A stretch of 35,375 bases of DNA from Betaproteobacteria bacterium (GTDB taxonomy: Bacteria > Pseudomonadota > Gammaproteobacteria > Burkholderiales > SG8-41): the NCBI GenBank assembly GCA_025363575.1, contig JANYDM010000009.1:1-35375 (forward strand), written 5' to 3'. The notes under the pieces were generated by a model. It searched no databases. It was not told the origin of the DNA and worked only from the letters and a program-made list of their open reading frames with translations. Numbering within the stretch: position 1 is the first letter of the stretch; every line of letters begins with the position of its first letter. The position numbers were made by a program, and so were the translations under genes. Below, piece after piece: positions 25,856 through 33,896 of the stretch.

Positions 25856-27061
25856 ATGTCGCATGTCATGAAGACCTATAAAAGGCAGCCTGTCGCTTTC
25901 GAGCGCGGCGAAGGCTGCTGGCTGTGGGACAAACAGGGCAAGCGCTACCTCGACGCACTGGCGGGCATCGCCGTGGTCGGCATCGGGCATAGCCATCCGC
26001 GTTTCGTGCAGGCGTTGACTGCGCAGGCCGCCAAGCTCGTGCATACCTCCAATGTGTACGAAATCGAGCACCAGGAAGCTTTGGGCGACCGGCTGGCCGC
26101 GATTTCGGGCATGGATGAGGTCTTTTTCTGCAACTCCGGCTGCGAAGCCAATGAGGCCGCAATCAAGATCGCCCGCCTCTACGGCCACCACAAGGGCATC
26201 GAAATGCCGGCCATCATTGTGATGGACAAGGCGTTTCATGGCCGCACCATCGCCACTCTGTCGGCCACCGGCAGCCGCAAAGTGCAGGCGGGTTTCGAGC
26301 CGCTGGTGCCGGGTTTCGCGCGCGTGCCCTTCGATGATTTCCCGGCGATCAAGAAAGTCGCCGAGAACAACCGCAATGTCGTCGCCATCCTGGTCGAGCT
26401 GATACAGGGCGAAGGCGGCGTCAATATCTGCCACCCCGAATACCTGCGCGGCCTGCGCGAGATCTGCGACACCAACGGCTGGCTCCTGATGCTCGACGAA
26501 GTGCAAAGCGGCGTCGGGCGCACCGGCAAATGGTTTGCGTTTCAGCATTCAGGCGTCAAACCCGACGTCATGACGCTGGCCAAAGGCCTGGCTTCCGGCG
26601 TGCCCATCGGTGCCTGCCTCGCCGCCGGGCCCGCAGCGGGCGTGTTCAAGCCCGGCAACCACGGCTCAACATTCGGCGGCAACCCGCTCGCATGCTCGGC
26701 CGCGCTGACCACGCTCGACATCATCGAGCAAGACAAGCTCATGGCCAATGCCGTCGCCATGGGCGAGGTCATTCACGACGGATTCGTCGCACGCTTGAAA
26801 GATGTGCCAGACGTGCGGGAAGTGCGCAACATGGGCCTGATGATAGGCATAGAACTCGCCTATCCCTGCGACGAGCTCGTCAAGTCGGCGCTGGCGGCGG
26901 GCCTCTTGATCAACGTCACCAACGACAATGTCATCCGCCTGCTGCCGCCGCTCGTGATCAAGCGCGAAGAGGCGGAGCAGGTTGTCGCCATCCTTTCCCC
27001 GCTGATTCTAGAGTTTCTCGCGCGCGCGCACGCCGCCGAGCCCGCCGTCAAAACCGCGTAA
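25856..27061 (+). CDS. argD: Acetylornithine aminotransferase
   Basis: A 401-residue class III PLP-dependent aminotransferase. It transfers the amino group from glutamate to N-acetylglutamate semialdehyde, giving N-acetylornithine. Signatures: GCWLWDKQGKRYLDALAGI, NSGCEANEAAIKIAR, FHGRTIATLSATG, LLMLDEVQSGVGRTG and PLP lysine K243 in MTLAKGLASG; GSTFGGNPLACSA follows. Start choice: ATG at 25856 with AGGGTGG a few bases upstream; an earlier in-frame TTG lies inside the terminator-like hairpin. Family members also act in lysine synthesis (DapC) or as ornithine aminotransferase, but the position before argF supports argD. The stop codon is inside a small hairpin. Confidence 0.95.
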   Translation: MSHVMKTYKRQPVAFERGEGCWLWDKQGKRYLDALAGIAVVGIGHSHPRFVQALTAQAAKLVHTSNVYEIEHQEALGDRLAAISGMDEVFFCNSGCEANEAAIKIARLYGHHKGIEMPAIIVMDKAFHGRTIATLSATGSRKVQAGFEPLVPGFARVPFDDFPAIKKVAENNRNVVAILVELIQGEGGVNICHPEYLRGLREICDTNGWLLMLDEVQSGVGRTGKWFAFQHSGVKPDVMTLAKGLASGVPIGACLAAGPAAGVFKPGNHGSTFGGNPLACSAALTTLDIIEQDKLMANAVAMGEVIHDGFVARLKDVPDVREVRNMGLMIGIELAYPCDELVKSALAAGLLINVTNDNVIRLLPPLVIKREEAEQVVAILSPLILEFLARAHAAEPAVKTA

Positions 27062-27069
27062 GCGGTTTT
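27050..27069 (+). other. Hairpin with GTAA tetraloop over the argD stop
   Basis: AAAACCGC, loop GTAA, GCGGTTTT: a perfect 8-bp stem whose loop contains the argD TAA and has the stable GNRA form. Only four T lie in the 3' arm, so termination would be weak. RNA stability or translational uncoupling of argF are alternatives. Confidence 0.5.
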
Positions 27070-27083
27070 ACCGCCCTGCCATC

Positions 27084-28004
27084 GTGGAACTCCGGCACTA
27101 CCTTCAATTCAAGGACTTTACGCTCGACGAGTACGAGTACCTGTTCGCGCGCACGCGCTGGATCAAGGACAAGTTCAAGCGTTACGAGCCGTACCAGCCG
27201 CTGGTCGACCGCACGCTGGCGATGGTGTTCGAGAAGCACTCGACACGCACGCGCGTTTCGTTCGAAGCGGGTTTCAACCAGCTCGGCGGCTCGGTTATCA
27301 CGCTGATGACGCGCGATACACAAATGGGCCGCGGCGAGCCGCTGGAAGACGTTGCGCGCGTGATTTCGCGCATGGTCGACATCGTGATGATCCGCACCTT
27401 CGAGCAGACCATCATCGAACGCTTCTCCTCCAACTCGCGCGTGCCGGTAATCAACGGCCTGACAAATGAATGCCACCCGTGCCAGATCCTGGGCGACATC
27501 TTCACTTATATCGAGCACCGCGGCTCGATAAAAGGCAAGACCGTCGCCTGGATCGGCGACTCGAACAACGTCTGCAATACCTGGCTGCAGGCGGCGACCA
27601 TACTCGATTTCAACGTGCACGTATCGACGCCGCCCGGCTACGAAGTGGAGTCTGAGCGCGCCGGCATCTACGACGACAGCCACTTCGAGTCGTTCAGCGA
27701 TCCGCTCGAAGCCGCGCGCGGCGCCGATCTCATCACCACCGACGTGTGGACAAGCATGGGCATGGAGGCCGAAGACGCCGAGCGCAAGCAGGATTTCGAG
27801 GACTGGCAGGTCGATGCCGAGATGATGGCGATGGCCAAGCCCGATGCGCTGTTCATGCACTGCCTGCCCGCGCACCGCGGCGAGGAAGTCGCGGCCGAAG
27901 TCATTGACGGCCCGCAAAGCGTCGTGTGGGACGAGGCTGAAAACCGCCTGCATGTGCAAAAAGCGTTGATGGAGTATCTGCTGCTCGGCCGCACCATAGT
28001 CTAG
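27084..28004 (+). CDS. argF: Ornithine carbamoyltransferase
   Basis: A 306-residue carbamoyltransferase making citrulline from ornithine and carbamoyl phosphate. Signatures: S53-T-R-T-R57 (carbamoyl phosphate binding), H131-P-C-Q134, S224-M-G226 loop (ornithine binding) and H259-C260-L-P-A263. Start codon GTG at 27084 (family-typical start HYLQFKDFT follows at once); no clear Shine-Dalgarno sequence. It lies 22 bp after argD, with the GTAA hairpin between, so the pair is probably one operon. Typical length. Confidence 0.97.
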   Translation: MELRHYLQFKDFTLDEYEYLFARTRWIKDKFKRYEPYQPLVDRTLAMVFEKHSTRTRVSFEAGFNQLGGSVITLMTRDTQMGRGEPLEDVARVISRMVDIVMIRTFEQTIIERFSSNSRVPVINGLTNECHPCQILGDIFTYIEHRGSIKGKTVAWIGDSNNVCNTWLQAATILDFNVHVSTPPGYEVESERAGIYDDSHFESFSDPLEAARGADLITTDVWTSMGMEAEDAERKQDFEDWQVDAEMMAMAKPDALFMHCLPAHRGEEVAAEVIDGPQSVVWDEAENRLHVQKALMEYLLLGRTIV

Positions 28005-28016
28005 GCTTTACGCGGC

Positions 28017-28601
28017 ATGTCTGATCTTTACGCCTTGCCGCCAATCCGTTATTTTTCCTTCTGGCTGCTCGCCCTTTTTCTGGCGGGATGCGCCGCGCAG
28101 CAAGCGCCCGCCGATGTTGAAAAAATCGACCGCGTCCTGACGCTGGTGCAGCAGCGTCTCGCCATTGCCGACACCGTCGCACGCAACAAATGGAATAGCG
28201 GTGCGCCCATCGAAGACTTGCCGCGCGAGCGCGAGATCATCGACGGCCTGGTCAAGCAGGCGGCAGGCTACGGTTTGAGCGGGGAAGTCGCCGCGGATTT
28301 TTTCCGCGCCCAGATCGAAGCGTCCAAGATCGTCCAGCGCGCGCGTTTTAGCGAATGGCAGGCGGCCGGCCAGCCTAAATTTTCGCAAGTGCGCGACTTG
28401 GGCAGAGACATCCGCCCGGCACTCGACGCGTTAACGCCGCAGATGATGCGCGCGCTGGCAGACGCAGTCCCCGTTTTGCAAGCCCCCGAATCGCAACGGT
28501 TGATTGCACAGCGCGCATACTTGATCGTTGCAAGCCATGGCGATAAAACGGCGCGCGATGCCGCGATTGCGCCGCTCATACGTATCGCGGGCCAACGCTG
28601 A
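28017..28601 (+). CDS. Exported chorismate mutase (AroQ gamma class), lipoprotein
   Basis: A 194-residue protein with a lipoprotein signal: hydrophobic stretch to LFLAGC25, lipobox L22-A-G-C25. The remaining 170 residues match the secreted *AroQ chorismate mutase family: QR47-L-A-x-A-D-x-V-A-x-N-K58-W, GAPIEDLPRE with R70, then FFRAQIEASKIVQ. Chorismate mutase converts chorismate to prephenate; *AroQ members act outside the cytoplasm, for reasons not understood. The protein would be lipid-anchored after cleavage by LspA. The gene begins 12 bp after argF, so it is probably the last gene of argD-argF-aroQ, with no obvious metabolic link. It converges on the Bug-type gene with 22 bp between stops. 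Confidence 0.85.
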   Translation: MSDLYALPPIRYFSFWLLALFLAGCAAQQAPADVEKIDRVLTLVQQRLAIADTVARNKWNSGAPIEDLPREREIIDGLVKQAAGYGLSGEVAADFFRAQIEASKIVQRARFSEWQAAGQPKFSQVRDLGRDIRPALDALTPQMMRALADAVPVLQAPESQRLIAQRAYLIVASHGDKTARDAAIAPLIRIAGQR

Positions 28602-28623
28602 GGCGAGCGTCTGCGCCAAAAAC

Positions 28624-29634
28624 CTATTCCGGCTTGAGCCCGATAGTTTTGACGACGCGCGACCAGCGCACGTGATCCTCTTGCATATACGCCGCGAACT
28701 GTGCCGGCGTGCTGGCAGCGGGCTCTGAGCCAAGGCTCGCCAGGCGCTGCACGACGTCGGGCGCGGTCAACGCGTTGCGTATATCGGTGCTGATTTTTGC
28801 GATGAGCGCCGGCGGCGTCCCCGCGGGCGCGAAATTTCCGTTCCACGCCGTGTACTCGAACCCCGTCAACCCGGATTCCGCGACCGTCGGCACATCCGGA
28901 GCGGCGGGTGAACGGCGCGCGCTGCCTATCGCGAGTGCTTTCAATTTGCCGCTGGCGATCTGCGGCAACACCGACGCCATACCGTTAAAGGCGAGCTGCA
29001 CCTGCCCCGCGATCAGATCGGCCATGGCGGGCGTAGCACCCTTGTATGGCACATGCACCATGTCGACACCCGCCATCGATTTCAGCAGCTCCATGCCGAG
29101 GTGATTGGGACTGCCGACGCCAACAGATGCATAGTTGAGCTGACCGGGACGCGATCTGGCGAGCGTGAGGAGTTCCTTCAGCGTAGCTGCCGGCACGCCC
29201 GGATGCACCACGAGCAATTGCGGCACGATGACCACCATGCTCACTGGCGCGAAATCGCGGAACGTATCGTACGGCAGCTTTTTCACAAGCAGCGGATTGA
29301 TGATGAGCCCCGCCGCCGTTCCGTGCAGCAGCGTATACCCGTCCGGCGCCGCTTTCGCCGCCAGATCCGTGCCTATAATGCCGCCGGCGCCCGCGCGATT
29401 GTCGACCACCACCTGCTGCCGCCACGCTTCGCTCAGTTTTTGTGCGAGCGCACGCGCAGCAATGTCGGCGGGCCCGCCCGCGGTATAGGTGACAATTAAA
29501 CGCACGGGCCTGTTCGGAAATGTCTGCGCAGTTGCTGCGCCCGCCAGCGCGGCGCACAGCACCCACGCGGCCACGGCTGCACCGTGTGTCGCCAACCCTG
29601 ACCGGCCTGCCGGCAGCTTTGCCATCGCCATCAT
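28624..29634 (-). CDS. Bug/TctC-family periplasmic solute-binding protein
   Basis: A 336-residue binding protein of the tripartite tricarboxylate transporter type. It has a signal peptide (cleavage near ATAQT, residue 36). The family pattern follows: FPNRPVRLIVTYTAGGPAD, VVVDNRAGAGGIIGTDLAAKA, PDGYTLL, INYASVG-like LNYASVGVGSPNHLGMELL, VHVPYKGATPAMADL and APDVPTVAESG. Start: GAGGAG on the minus strand lies 3 bp from the ATG at 29634 and 6 bp from the next one (29631); either may be used. No tctA/tctB membrane genes are near, so it is an orphan, as is common in Burkholderiales. Ligand unknown. It is divergent from argG. Confidence 0.92.
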   Translation of the reverse strand: MMAMAKLPAGRSGLATHGAAVAAWVLCAALAGAATAQTFPNRPVRLIVTYTAGGPADIAARALAQKLSEAWRQQVVVDNRAGAGGIIGTDLAAKAAPDGYTLLHGTAAGLIINPLLVKKLPYDTFRDFAPVSMVVIVPQLLVVHPGVPAATLKELLTLARSRPGQLNYASVGVGSPNHLGMELLKSMAGVDMVHVPYKGATPAMADLIAGQVQLAFNGMASVLPQIASGKLKALAIGSARRSPAAPDVPTVAESGLTGFEYTAWNGNFAPAGTPPALIAKISTDIRNALTAPDVVQRLASLGSEPAASTPAQFAAYMQEDHVRWSRVVKTIGLKPE

Positions 29635-29733
29635 GCGCTCCTCGCACTTACCACCCTGATCGGCGTGATTTTACTGGCTCTCGAGGGCCGCGACGCTTAA
29701 AATCTGCGTTTTTCGCCTGCCGGAACTGCCGCA

Positions 29734-30954
29734 ATGCCTGACATCAAGAAAGTAGTGCTCGCCTACTCGGGCGGCCTCGATACCTCGGTCATCCTCAAAT
29801 GGCTGCAGGACACTTACAAGTGTGAAGTCGTCACCTTCACCGCCGACATCGGCCAGGGTGAGGAAGTAGCACCCGCGCGCGCCAAAGCAAAGCAAATGGG
29901 CGTAAAAGAAATCTTCATCGACGATCTGCGCGAAGAATTTGTGCGCGATTTCGTCTATCCGATGTTCCGCGCCAATGCCATCTACGAAGGCGAGTACCTG
30001 CTCGGCACATCGATCGCGCGGCCGCTGATCGCCAAACGCCAGATAGAGATCGCGAAAAAAACACGCGCCGACGCGGTAAGTCACGGCGCAACCGGAAAAG
30101 GCAACGATCAAGTCCGCTTCGAACTCGGCTATTACGCGCTCGAGCCGAACATCCACGTAATCGCGCCGTGGCGCGAATGGAATCTCACGTCGCGGGAAAC
30201 CCTGCTCAAGTACGCCGAGAAGCACGGCATCCCAGTCGAGATGAAGAAAAAAGGCGGCTCTCCGTACTCGATGGACGCAAACCTGCTGCATATCTCGTTC
30301 GAAGGCCGCATTCTCGAGGACCCGTCGCGCGAACCCGAAGAATCCATGTGGCGCTGGACGGTGTCGCCGGAAAAAGCGCCGGACCGGGCCGAGTACGTCG
30401 ATCTCGAATATGAACGCGGCGACATCGTCGCCGTCAACGGCAAAAAGATGACGCCGGCCAAAGTGCTGGAGACGCTCAACAAACTGGGCGGCAAGCATGG
30501 GATCGGCCGGCTCGATCTGGTCGAGAACCGCTACGTCGGCATGAAGTCGCGCGGCTGCTATGAAACGCCGGGCGGCACCATCATGCTCAAAGGCCATCGC
30601 GCGATCGAGTCGATCACGCTTGACCGCGAAGTCGCGCATCTGAAAGACGATCTCATGCCGCGCTACGCAGCGCTGATATACAACGGCTACTGGTGGAGCC
30701 CCGAGCGCAAAATGCTGCAGACGATGATCGACGCGTCGCAGGCGCGCGTCAACGGCAGCGTGCGCGTCAAGCTCTACAAGGGCAACGTCATCGTTGTCGG
30801 CCGCGATTCCGACCAGGACTCGCTGTTCGATCCCGCCATCGCGACGTTCGAGGACGACCAGGGCGCGTACAACCAGATGGACGCCGCGGGCTTCATCAAG
30901 CTGAATGCATTGCGCATGCGGATCGCAGCGAATCTTAAACGCAAACGCAAATAG
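29734..30954 (+). CDS. argG: Argininosuccinate synthase
   Basis: A 406-residue enzyme joining citrulline and aspartate with ATP. Signatures: A10-YSGGLDTS18 (PP-loop), [69 protein letters not shown] and [15 protein letters not shown]. Full length for the family. It is separated from argD-argF by two unrelated genes and has its own upstream region; TAAAAT at 29698-29703 could be a -10 element but no convincing -35 is seen. ppnP follows after 7 bp. Confidence 0.98.
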   Translation: MPDIKKVVLAYSGGLDTSVILKWLQDTYKCEVVTFTADIGQGEEVAPARAKAKQMGVKEIFIDDLREEFVRDFVYPMFRANAIYEGEYLLGTSIARPLIAKRQIEIAKKTRADAVSHGATGKGNDQVRFELGYYALEPNIHVIAPWREWNLTSRETLLKYAEKHGIPVEMKKKGGSPYSMDANLLHISFEGRILEDPSREPEESMWRWTVSPEKAPDRAEYVDLEYERGDIVAVNGKKMTPAKVLETLNKLGGKHGIGRLDLVENRYVGMKSRGCYETPGGTIMLKGHRAIESITLDREVAHLKDDLMPRYAALIYNGYWWSPERKMLQTMIDASQARVNGSVRVKLYKGNVIVVGRDSDQDSLFDPAIATFEDDQGAYNQMDAAGFIKLNALRMRIAANLKRKRK

Positions 30955-30961
30955 GCCCGCC

Positions 30962-31273
30962 ATGGACAAATTTGACAACGTCAGCGTCAGCAAGAGGGCC
31001 AACGTCTTTTTCGACGGCAAATGCGTGAGCCACACCGTCCATTGCGCTGACGGCAGCCGTAAGTCCGTCGGCGTGATTTTTCCGGCGCAGCTCACCTTCA
31101 AGACGGCAGAGCCGGAAACCATGGAAATCGTCAGCGGCAGTTGCCGCGCGAAACTTCCGGGCGAGACCGCGGCGCGCACCTACCGCGCGGGCGAAAGCTT
31201 CAAAGTCCCCGCCAATGCCAGCTTCGACATCGAGGCGCTGGAAACGCTCGATTACGTCTGTCATTTCGGCTAG
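30962..31273 (+). CDS. ppnP: Pyrimidine/purine nucleoside phosphorylase PpnP
   Basis: A 103-residue cupin-like protein of the former DUF1255 (YaiE) family, shown in E. coli to cleave diverse nucleosides phosphorolytically. Matching stretches: [35 protein letters not shown] [30 protein letters not shown] and [18 protein letters not shown]. Start: ATG at 30962, 7 bp after the argG stop, so probably co-transcribed. The activity here is by homology only. Confidence 0.9.
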   Translation: MDKFDNVSVSKRANVFFDGKCVSHTVHCADGSRKSVGVIFPAQLTFKTAEPETMEIVSGSCRAKLPGETAARTYRAGESFKVPANASFDIEALETLDYVCHFG

Positions 31274-31278
31274 CCGGG

Positions 31279-31303
31279 TTGCGGGCAAATGCGCCCGCAA
31301 TTT
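31279..31303 (+). terminator. Hairpin after ppnP
   Basis: TTGCGGGC, loop AAATGC, GCCCGCAA: a perfect 8-bp GC-rich stem followed by TTT only. It probably ends or tails the argG-ppnP transcript; the short T-run lowers certainty. Confidence 0.5.
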
Positions 31304-31326
31304 GAACAAGAGTAAAATCACCGGCC

Positions 31327-31905
31327 ATGACTACCATTGCCGTCGTCAGAAAAAACGGGCGCGCCGCCATTGCCGCCGACACGCTCACGAAATGGGGCAC
31401 CGGCAAGGAGTCGGCTGCCTATATCGCGAACCACGACAAGATAGTGTCCGCCGGCGACACCTTTATCGGCGCGTCCGGCTCCGCGACTTTCAAGACCATC
31501 ATGCGCGACTACTTTGCGCAGGCGAAAACCCGGCTGCGCTTCGATACGACGATCAACATCTTCCGCACATGGCAGGCATTCCACGCCGTGCTCAAAGACC
31601 GTTATTTCCTCGTCACCGGCAGTGACAAGGACGATTCGCTCGAATCGAGCCGCTTCGATGTGCTGCTCGCCAACCCGCACGGCATCTTCGGCGTCGGGGC
31701 GCATCGCACGGTGCAGGAATACGTCAAATTCTACGCAATCGGCAGCGGCACCGATGTCGCATTAGGCGCCATGTACGGCGTTTACGACGACCTGCGGCGC
31801 TCGGCTGAAGACATCGCGCGCTTCGCCATCGAAGCCGCTGCGGAGTTCGACGACGCCACCGGGCTGCCTGCAATATCGCATTCCGTTAAATTGAAACAGC
31901 GCTAA
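31327..31905 (+). CDS. Proteasome-like threonine protease, BPH type
   Basis: A 192-residue Ntn-hydrolase of the HslV/20S beta-subunit superfamily. After removal of Met the N-terminus is Thr-Thr-Ile, as in HslV, giving catalytic Thr (T2 in precursor numbering). Other active-site positions are present: D18 in AIAADTLT, K38 in NHDKI and G139-S140-G141-T-D143. HslV has the same TTI(V/A)xVR(R/K)NG start, but this protein is longer between Thr and Lys and differs clearly in the second half. It fits BPH, a betaproteobacterial homologue described as a double-ring particle. No hslU, clpX or other ATPase lies in this window, so the unfoldase partner, if any, is unknown. No Shine-Dalgarno sequence is visible; TAAAAT ends only 8 bp before the ATG. 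HslV-like or Anbu-like are the alternatives. Confidence 0.82.
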   Translation: MTTIAVVRKNGRAAIAADTLTKWGTGKESAAYIANHDKIVSAGDTFIGASGSATFKTIMRDYFAQAKTRLRFDTTINIFRTWQAFHAVLKDRYFLVTGSDKDDSLESSRFDVLLANPHGIFGVGAHRTVQEYVKFYAIGSGTDVALGAMYGVYDDLRRSAEDIARFAIEAAAEFDDATGLPAISHSVKLKQR

Positions 31906-31921
31906 CTGCAGGAGCACTTCC

Positions 31922-32419
31922 ATGCCGTCATTCGATATCGTTTCCGAAGTCAATCACGTCGAAATCAAGAACGCGGTCGATCAATGCAACAAGGAAGTGT
32001 CCAACCGCTTCGATTTCAAGGGTTCGGACGCGCGCGTCGAAATCCAGGAACAGGGCGACGCCAAAGTGCTGATGGTTTTCGCCGACGACAATTTCAAGCT
32101 GAGCCAGGTCAAGGATGTGTTGACCGGCAAGCTCGCCAAACGCGCGATCGACGTGCGCTCGCTCGATCCCGGCTCGATAGAAAAAACCACCGGCGACACG
32201 GTCAAGCAGCCGCTCAAGGTGAAAGAAGGCCTCGAGCAGGAACTGGCGAAAAAAATCGTCAAGCTGCTCAAGGAGAACAAAATGAAGGCGCAGGGCTCCA
32301 TTCAGGGCGACGTCGTGCGCGTCTCCGGGCCCAAGAAAGACACGCTGCAGGACGTGATCACGCTGGTCAAGAAAACCATCACCGACGTGCCGCTGCAGTT
32401 CAGGAATTTTCGCGACTAG
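31922..32419 (+). CDS. yajQ: YajQ-family nucleotide-binding protein
   Basis: A 165-residue protein of the YajQ (DUF520) family: [21 protein letters not shown] (in parts: [18 protein letters not shown]), [27 protein letters not shown] and [14 protein letters not shown]. Two ferredoxin-like domains are typical. Homologues bind nucleic acid or nucleotides, and one Xanthomonas member binds cyclic di-GMP and acts in transcription. AGGAG at 31910-31914 lies 7 bp before the ATG. The 16-bp distance to the BPH-type gene suggests one operon. It converges on the amidotransferase gene, the two stops sharing CTAG. Confidence 0.95.
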   Translation: MPSFDIVSEVNHVEIKNAVDQCNKEVSNRFDFKGSDARVEIQEQGDAKVLMVFADDNFKLSQVKDVLTGKLAKRAIDVRSLDPGSIEKTTGDTVKQPLKVKEGLEQELAKKIVKLLKENKMKAQGSIQGDVVRVSGPKKDTLQDVITLVKKTITDVPLQFRNFRD

Positions 32420-33123
32420 CGGACGAGGCCTCTAGTCCAGCGAGTGTAGACGCCGTCCGCGACCGCGTGCAGCTTGTTGAGGCCCGCTGCGCTTTCAGCC
32501 ATGATCGTGGCGACAGACTGCACCGCGGGACTTTTGCTGCGACTGATCTCCCCGCTGCCGCTCTCGCACCACGATGCGATCATGTCGGGCGTCATTTCGA
32601 TATGACATTGCATGCCCAGATGCCGGCCGAGCGCGAATGCCTGGTTCTCGCAATTGCTGTTCGTCAACAGGCGCGTGGCGCCCGGCGGCAGTGAAAATGT
32701 TTCGCCATGCCAATGAAACGACGTAAACGAGGGCGCGGCATGTTCAAACCAATCCTGCGCGGCAGGCGCAGCGATGACTGATACTGCGCCCCAGCCGATC
32801 TCCTTGATCGGATTGCGCGTTACGACACCGCCCAGAGCCCTCGACATCAACTGGCCGCCAAGACAATGGCCGATGACAGGCACATCGGCGGCTATGCTGT
32901 CGCGTATCAGCTTGAGCACCGGCGCCACCCATGGCAGGTCGTCGTTGACGCTCATCGGGCCGCCCATGAACGCCAGACCGCTGAACCTGCGCGGATGCGG
33001 CGGCACGGCCTCGCCAATGTCGACGCCGATCACCTGCCATGGAATTCTGGCGCGATCGAGATATGTGGCAAAATAACCCGGACCTTCGGTGGGCGCGTGC
33101 CTGAAGATGGCGACTGGCTTCAT
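32416..33123 (-). CDS. Class I glutamine amidotransferase-like protein
   Basis: A 235-residue stand-alone GATase1 domain. The nucleophile elbow is GHC87[13 protein letters not shown]174 and E176 in QCHIEMTPD complete the Cys-His-Glu triad. [11 protein letters not shown] is the conserved oxyanion-side motif. It resembles GMP-synthase-like amidotransferases of unknown acceptor, often annotated as such or as gamma-glutamyl peptidase. No synthetase partner lies nearby. The start ATG (33121-33123) is within a CATG shared with the plus strand, adjoining the retropepsin-like gene. Confidence 0.88.
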   Translation of the reverse strand: MKPVAIFRHAPTEGPGYFATYLDRARIPWQVIGVDIGEAVPPHPRRFSGLAFMGGPMSVNDDLPWVAPVLKLIRDSIAADVPVIGHCLGGQLMSRALGGVVTRNPIKEIGWGAVSVIAAPAAQDWFEHAAPSFTSFHWHGETFSLPPGATRLLTNSNCENQAFALGRHLGMQCHIEMTPDMIASWCESGSGEISRSKSPAVQSVATIMAESAAGLNKLHAVADGVYTRWTRGLVR

Positions 33124-33151
33124 GTGGGCAGGAATCGTGGAGAATCGCGAC

Positions 33152-33808
33152 GTGTTGAGAGCCGTAAATCATACGTTAACAGGTTTGCTTTTTCTATCGG
33201 CGTGCGCTGCCATGGCGGCCGATGTCAATCTCAATGGCATCGTCGGCAATAAAGCACTGCTTGTGATCGACGGCGGAAAACCGCGCTGGCTCGCGGTGGG
33301 CGAAACATCGCCTGAAGGCGTCAAACTGGTCGGCATTTCCGGTGACAGCGCAGTATTCGAACTGGCCGGCGCACGCCAGACCGTAAAATTGGGCCAGAAC
33401 GAGCGCCTGGCCGCAGGCGGGTTGTCCAGCAGTGCCGGTAGCCAGAGCATAGTCCTGACCGCAAGCGGCAATGGTCATTTCATCACTACCGGACAGATCA
33501 ACGGTCAATCGGTGCAGTTTTTGATCGATACCGGCGCGTCTTTCATCTCGCTCGGCAGCAACGATGCCAAGCGCCTGAATATTAATTACGTCAATGGCCA
33601 GCGCGCGGCGATGTCGACGGCCAATGGCGTGGTGCCGGTTTACAAGGTAAAGCTAGACGAAGTGCGCATCGGCACGGTGACGCTCAACAACGTCGACGGT
33701 ATCGTCACCACCGACTCGCAGCCGATTGTGTTGCTAGGCATGAGCTTCCTGAATCGCATGGAAATGAAGCGCGACGGCGAGACCATGACACTGAAGAAGC
33801 GGTTCTAA
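33152..33808 (+). CDS. Exported retropepsin-like aspartic protease
   Basis: About 218 residues. A signal peptide (LTGLLFLSACAAMAADV) is followed by an N-terminal domain of about 90 residues and a clan AA aspartic protease domain. The latter carries D126-T-G128 in FLIDTGASFISLGS and ends in the mirrored hydrophobic motif VLLGMSFLN. One such domain makes half of a pepsin, so the active form is probably a dimer. Start choice: GTG at 33152 has GGAG 9 bp upstream and gives a compact signal. ATG at 33122 is possible but adds ten residues, sits inside the opposing start codon and has no Shine-Dalgarno. LSAC fits a lipobox, so the protein may be a lipoprotein instead of cleaved after AMA. Substrate unknown. 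Confidence 0.8.
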   Translation: MLRAVNHTLTGLLFLSACAAMAADVNLNGIVGNKALLVIDGGKPRWLAVGETSPEGVKLVGISGDSAVFELAGARQTVKLGQNERLAAGGLSSSAGSQSIVLTASGNGHFITTGQINGQSVQFLIDTGASFISLGSNDAKRLNINYVNGQRAAMSTANGVVPVYKVKLDEVRIGTVTLNNVDGIVTTDSQPIVLLGMSFLNRMEMKRDGETMTLKKRF

Positions 33809-33812
33809 ATCC

Positions 33813-33896
33813 GGATCCGGGATTCGATATACAGAATATGACCGTTACTTCTTTTTCGGTTTTCTTGCCGAATCCCGAATCCTGACTCCTGACTCC
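33813..33896. repeat. Inverted heptamer repeats at the ribBA 3' end
   Basis: The left arm (33813-33826) is GGATCCG-GGATTCG. The right arm (33869-33882) is CGAATCC-CGAATCC, continuing as TGACTCC-TGACTCC (33883-33896). The arms pair at 13 of 14 positions across a 42-nt loop. The right half lies inside the last codons of ribBA. Confidence 0.8.

Noticed and set aside
27048..27959. 303-codon minus-strand frame across argF
   Set aside because: Antisense to an intact argF with all catalytic motifs; no ribosome-binding site or domain.
29671..31179. 502-codon open frame on the minus strand across argG and ppnP
   Set aside because: Antisense to two well-identified genes, same explanation, no family resemblance.
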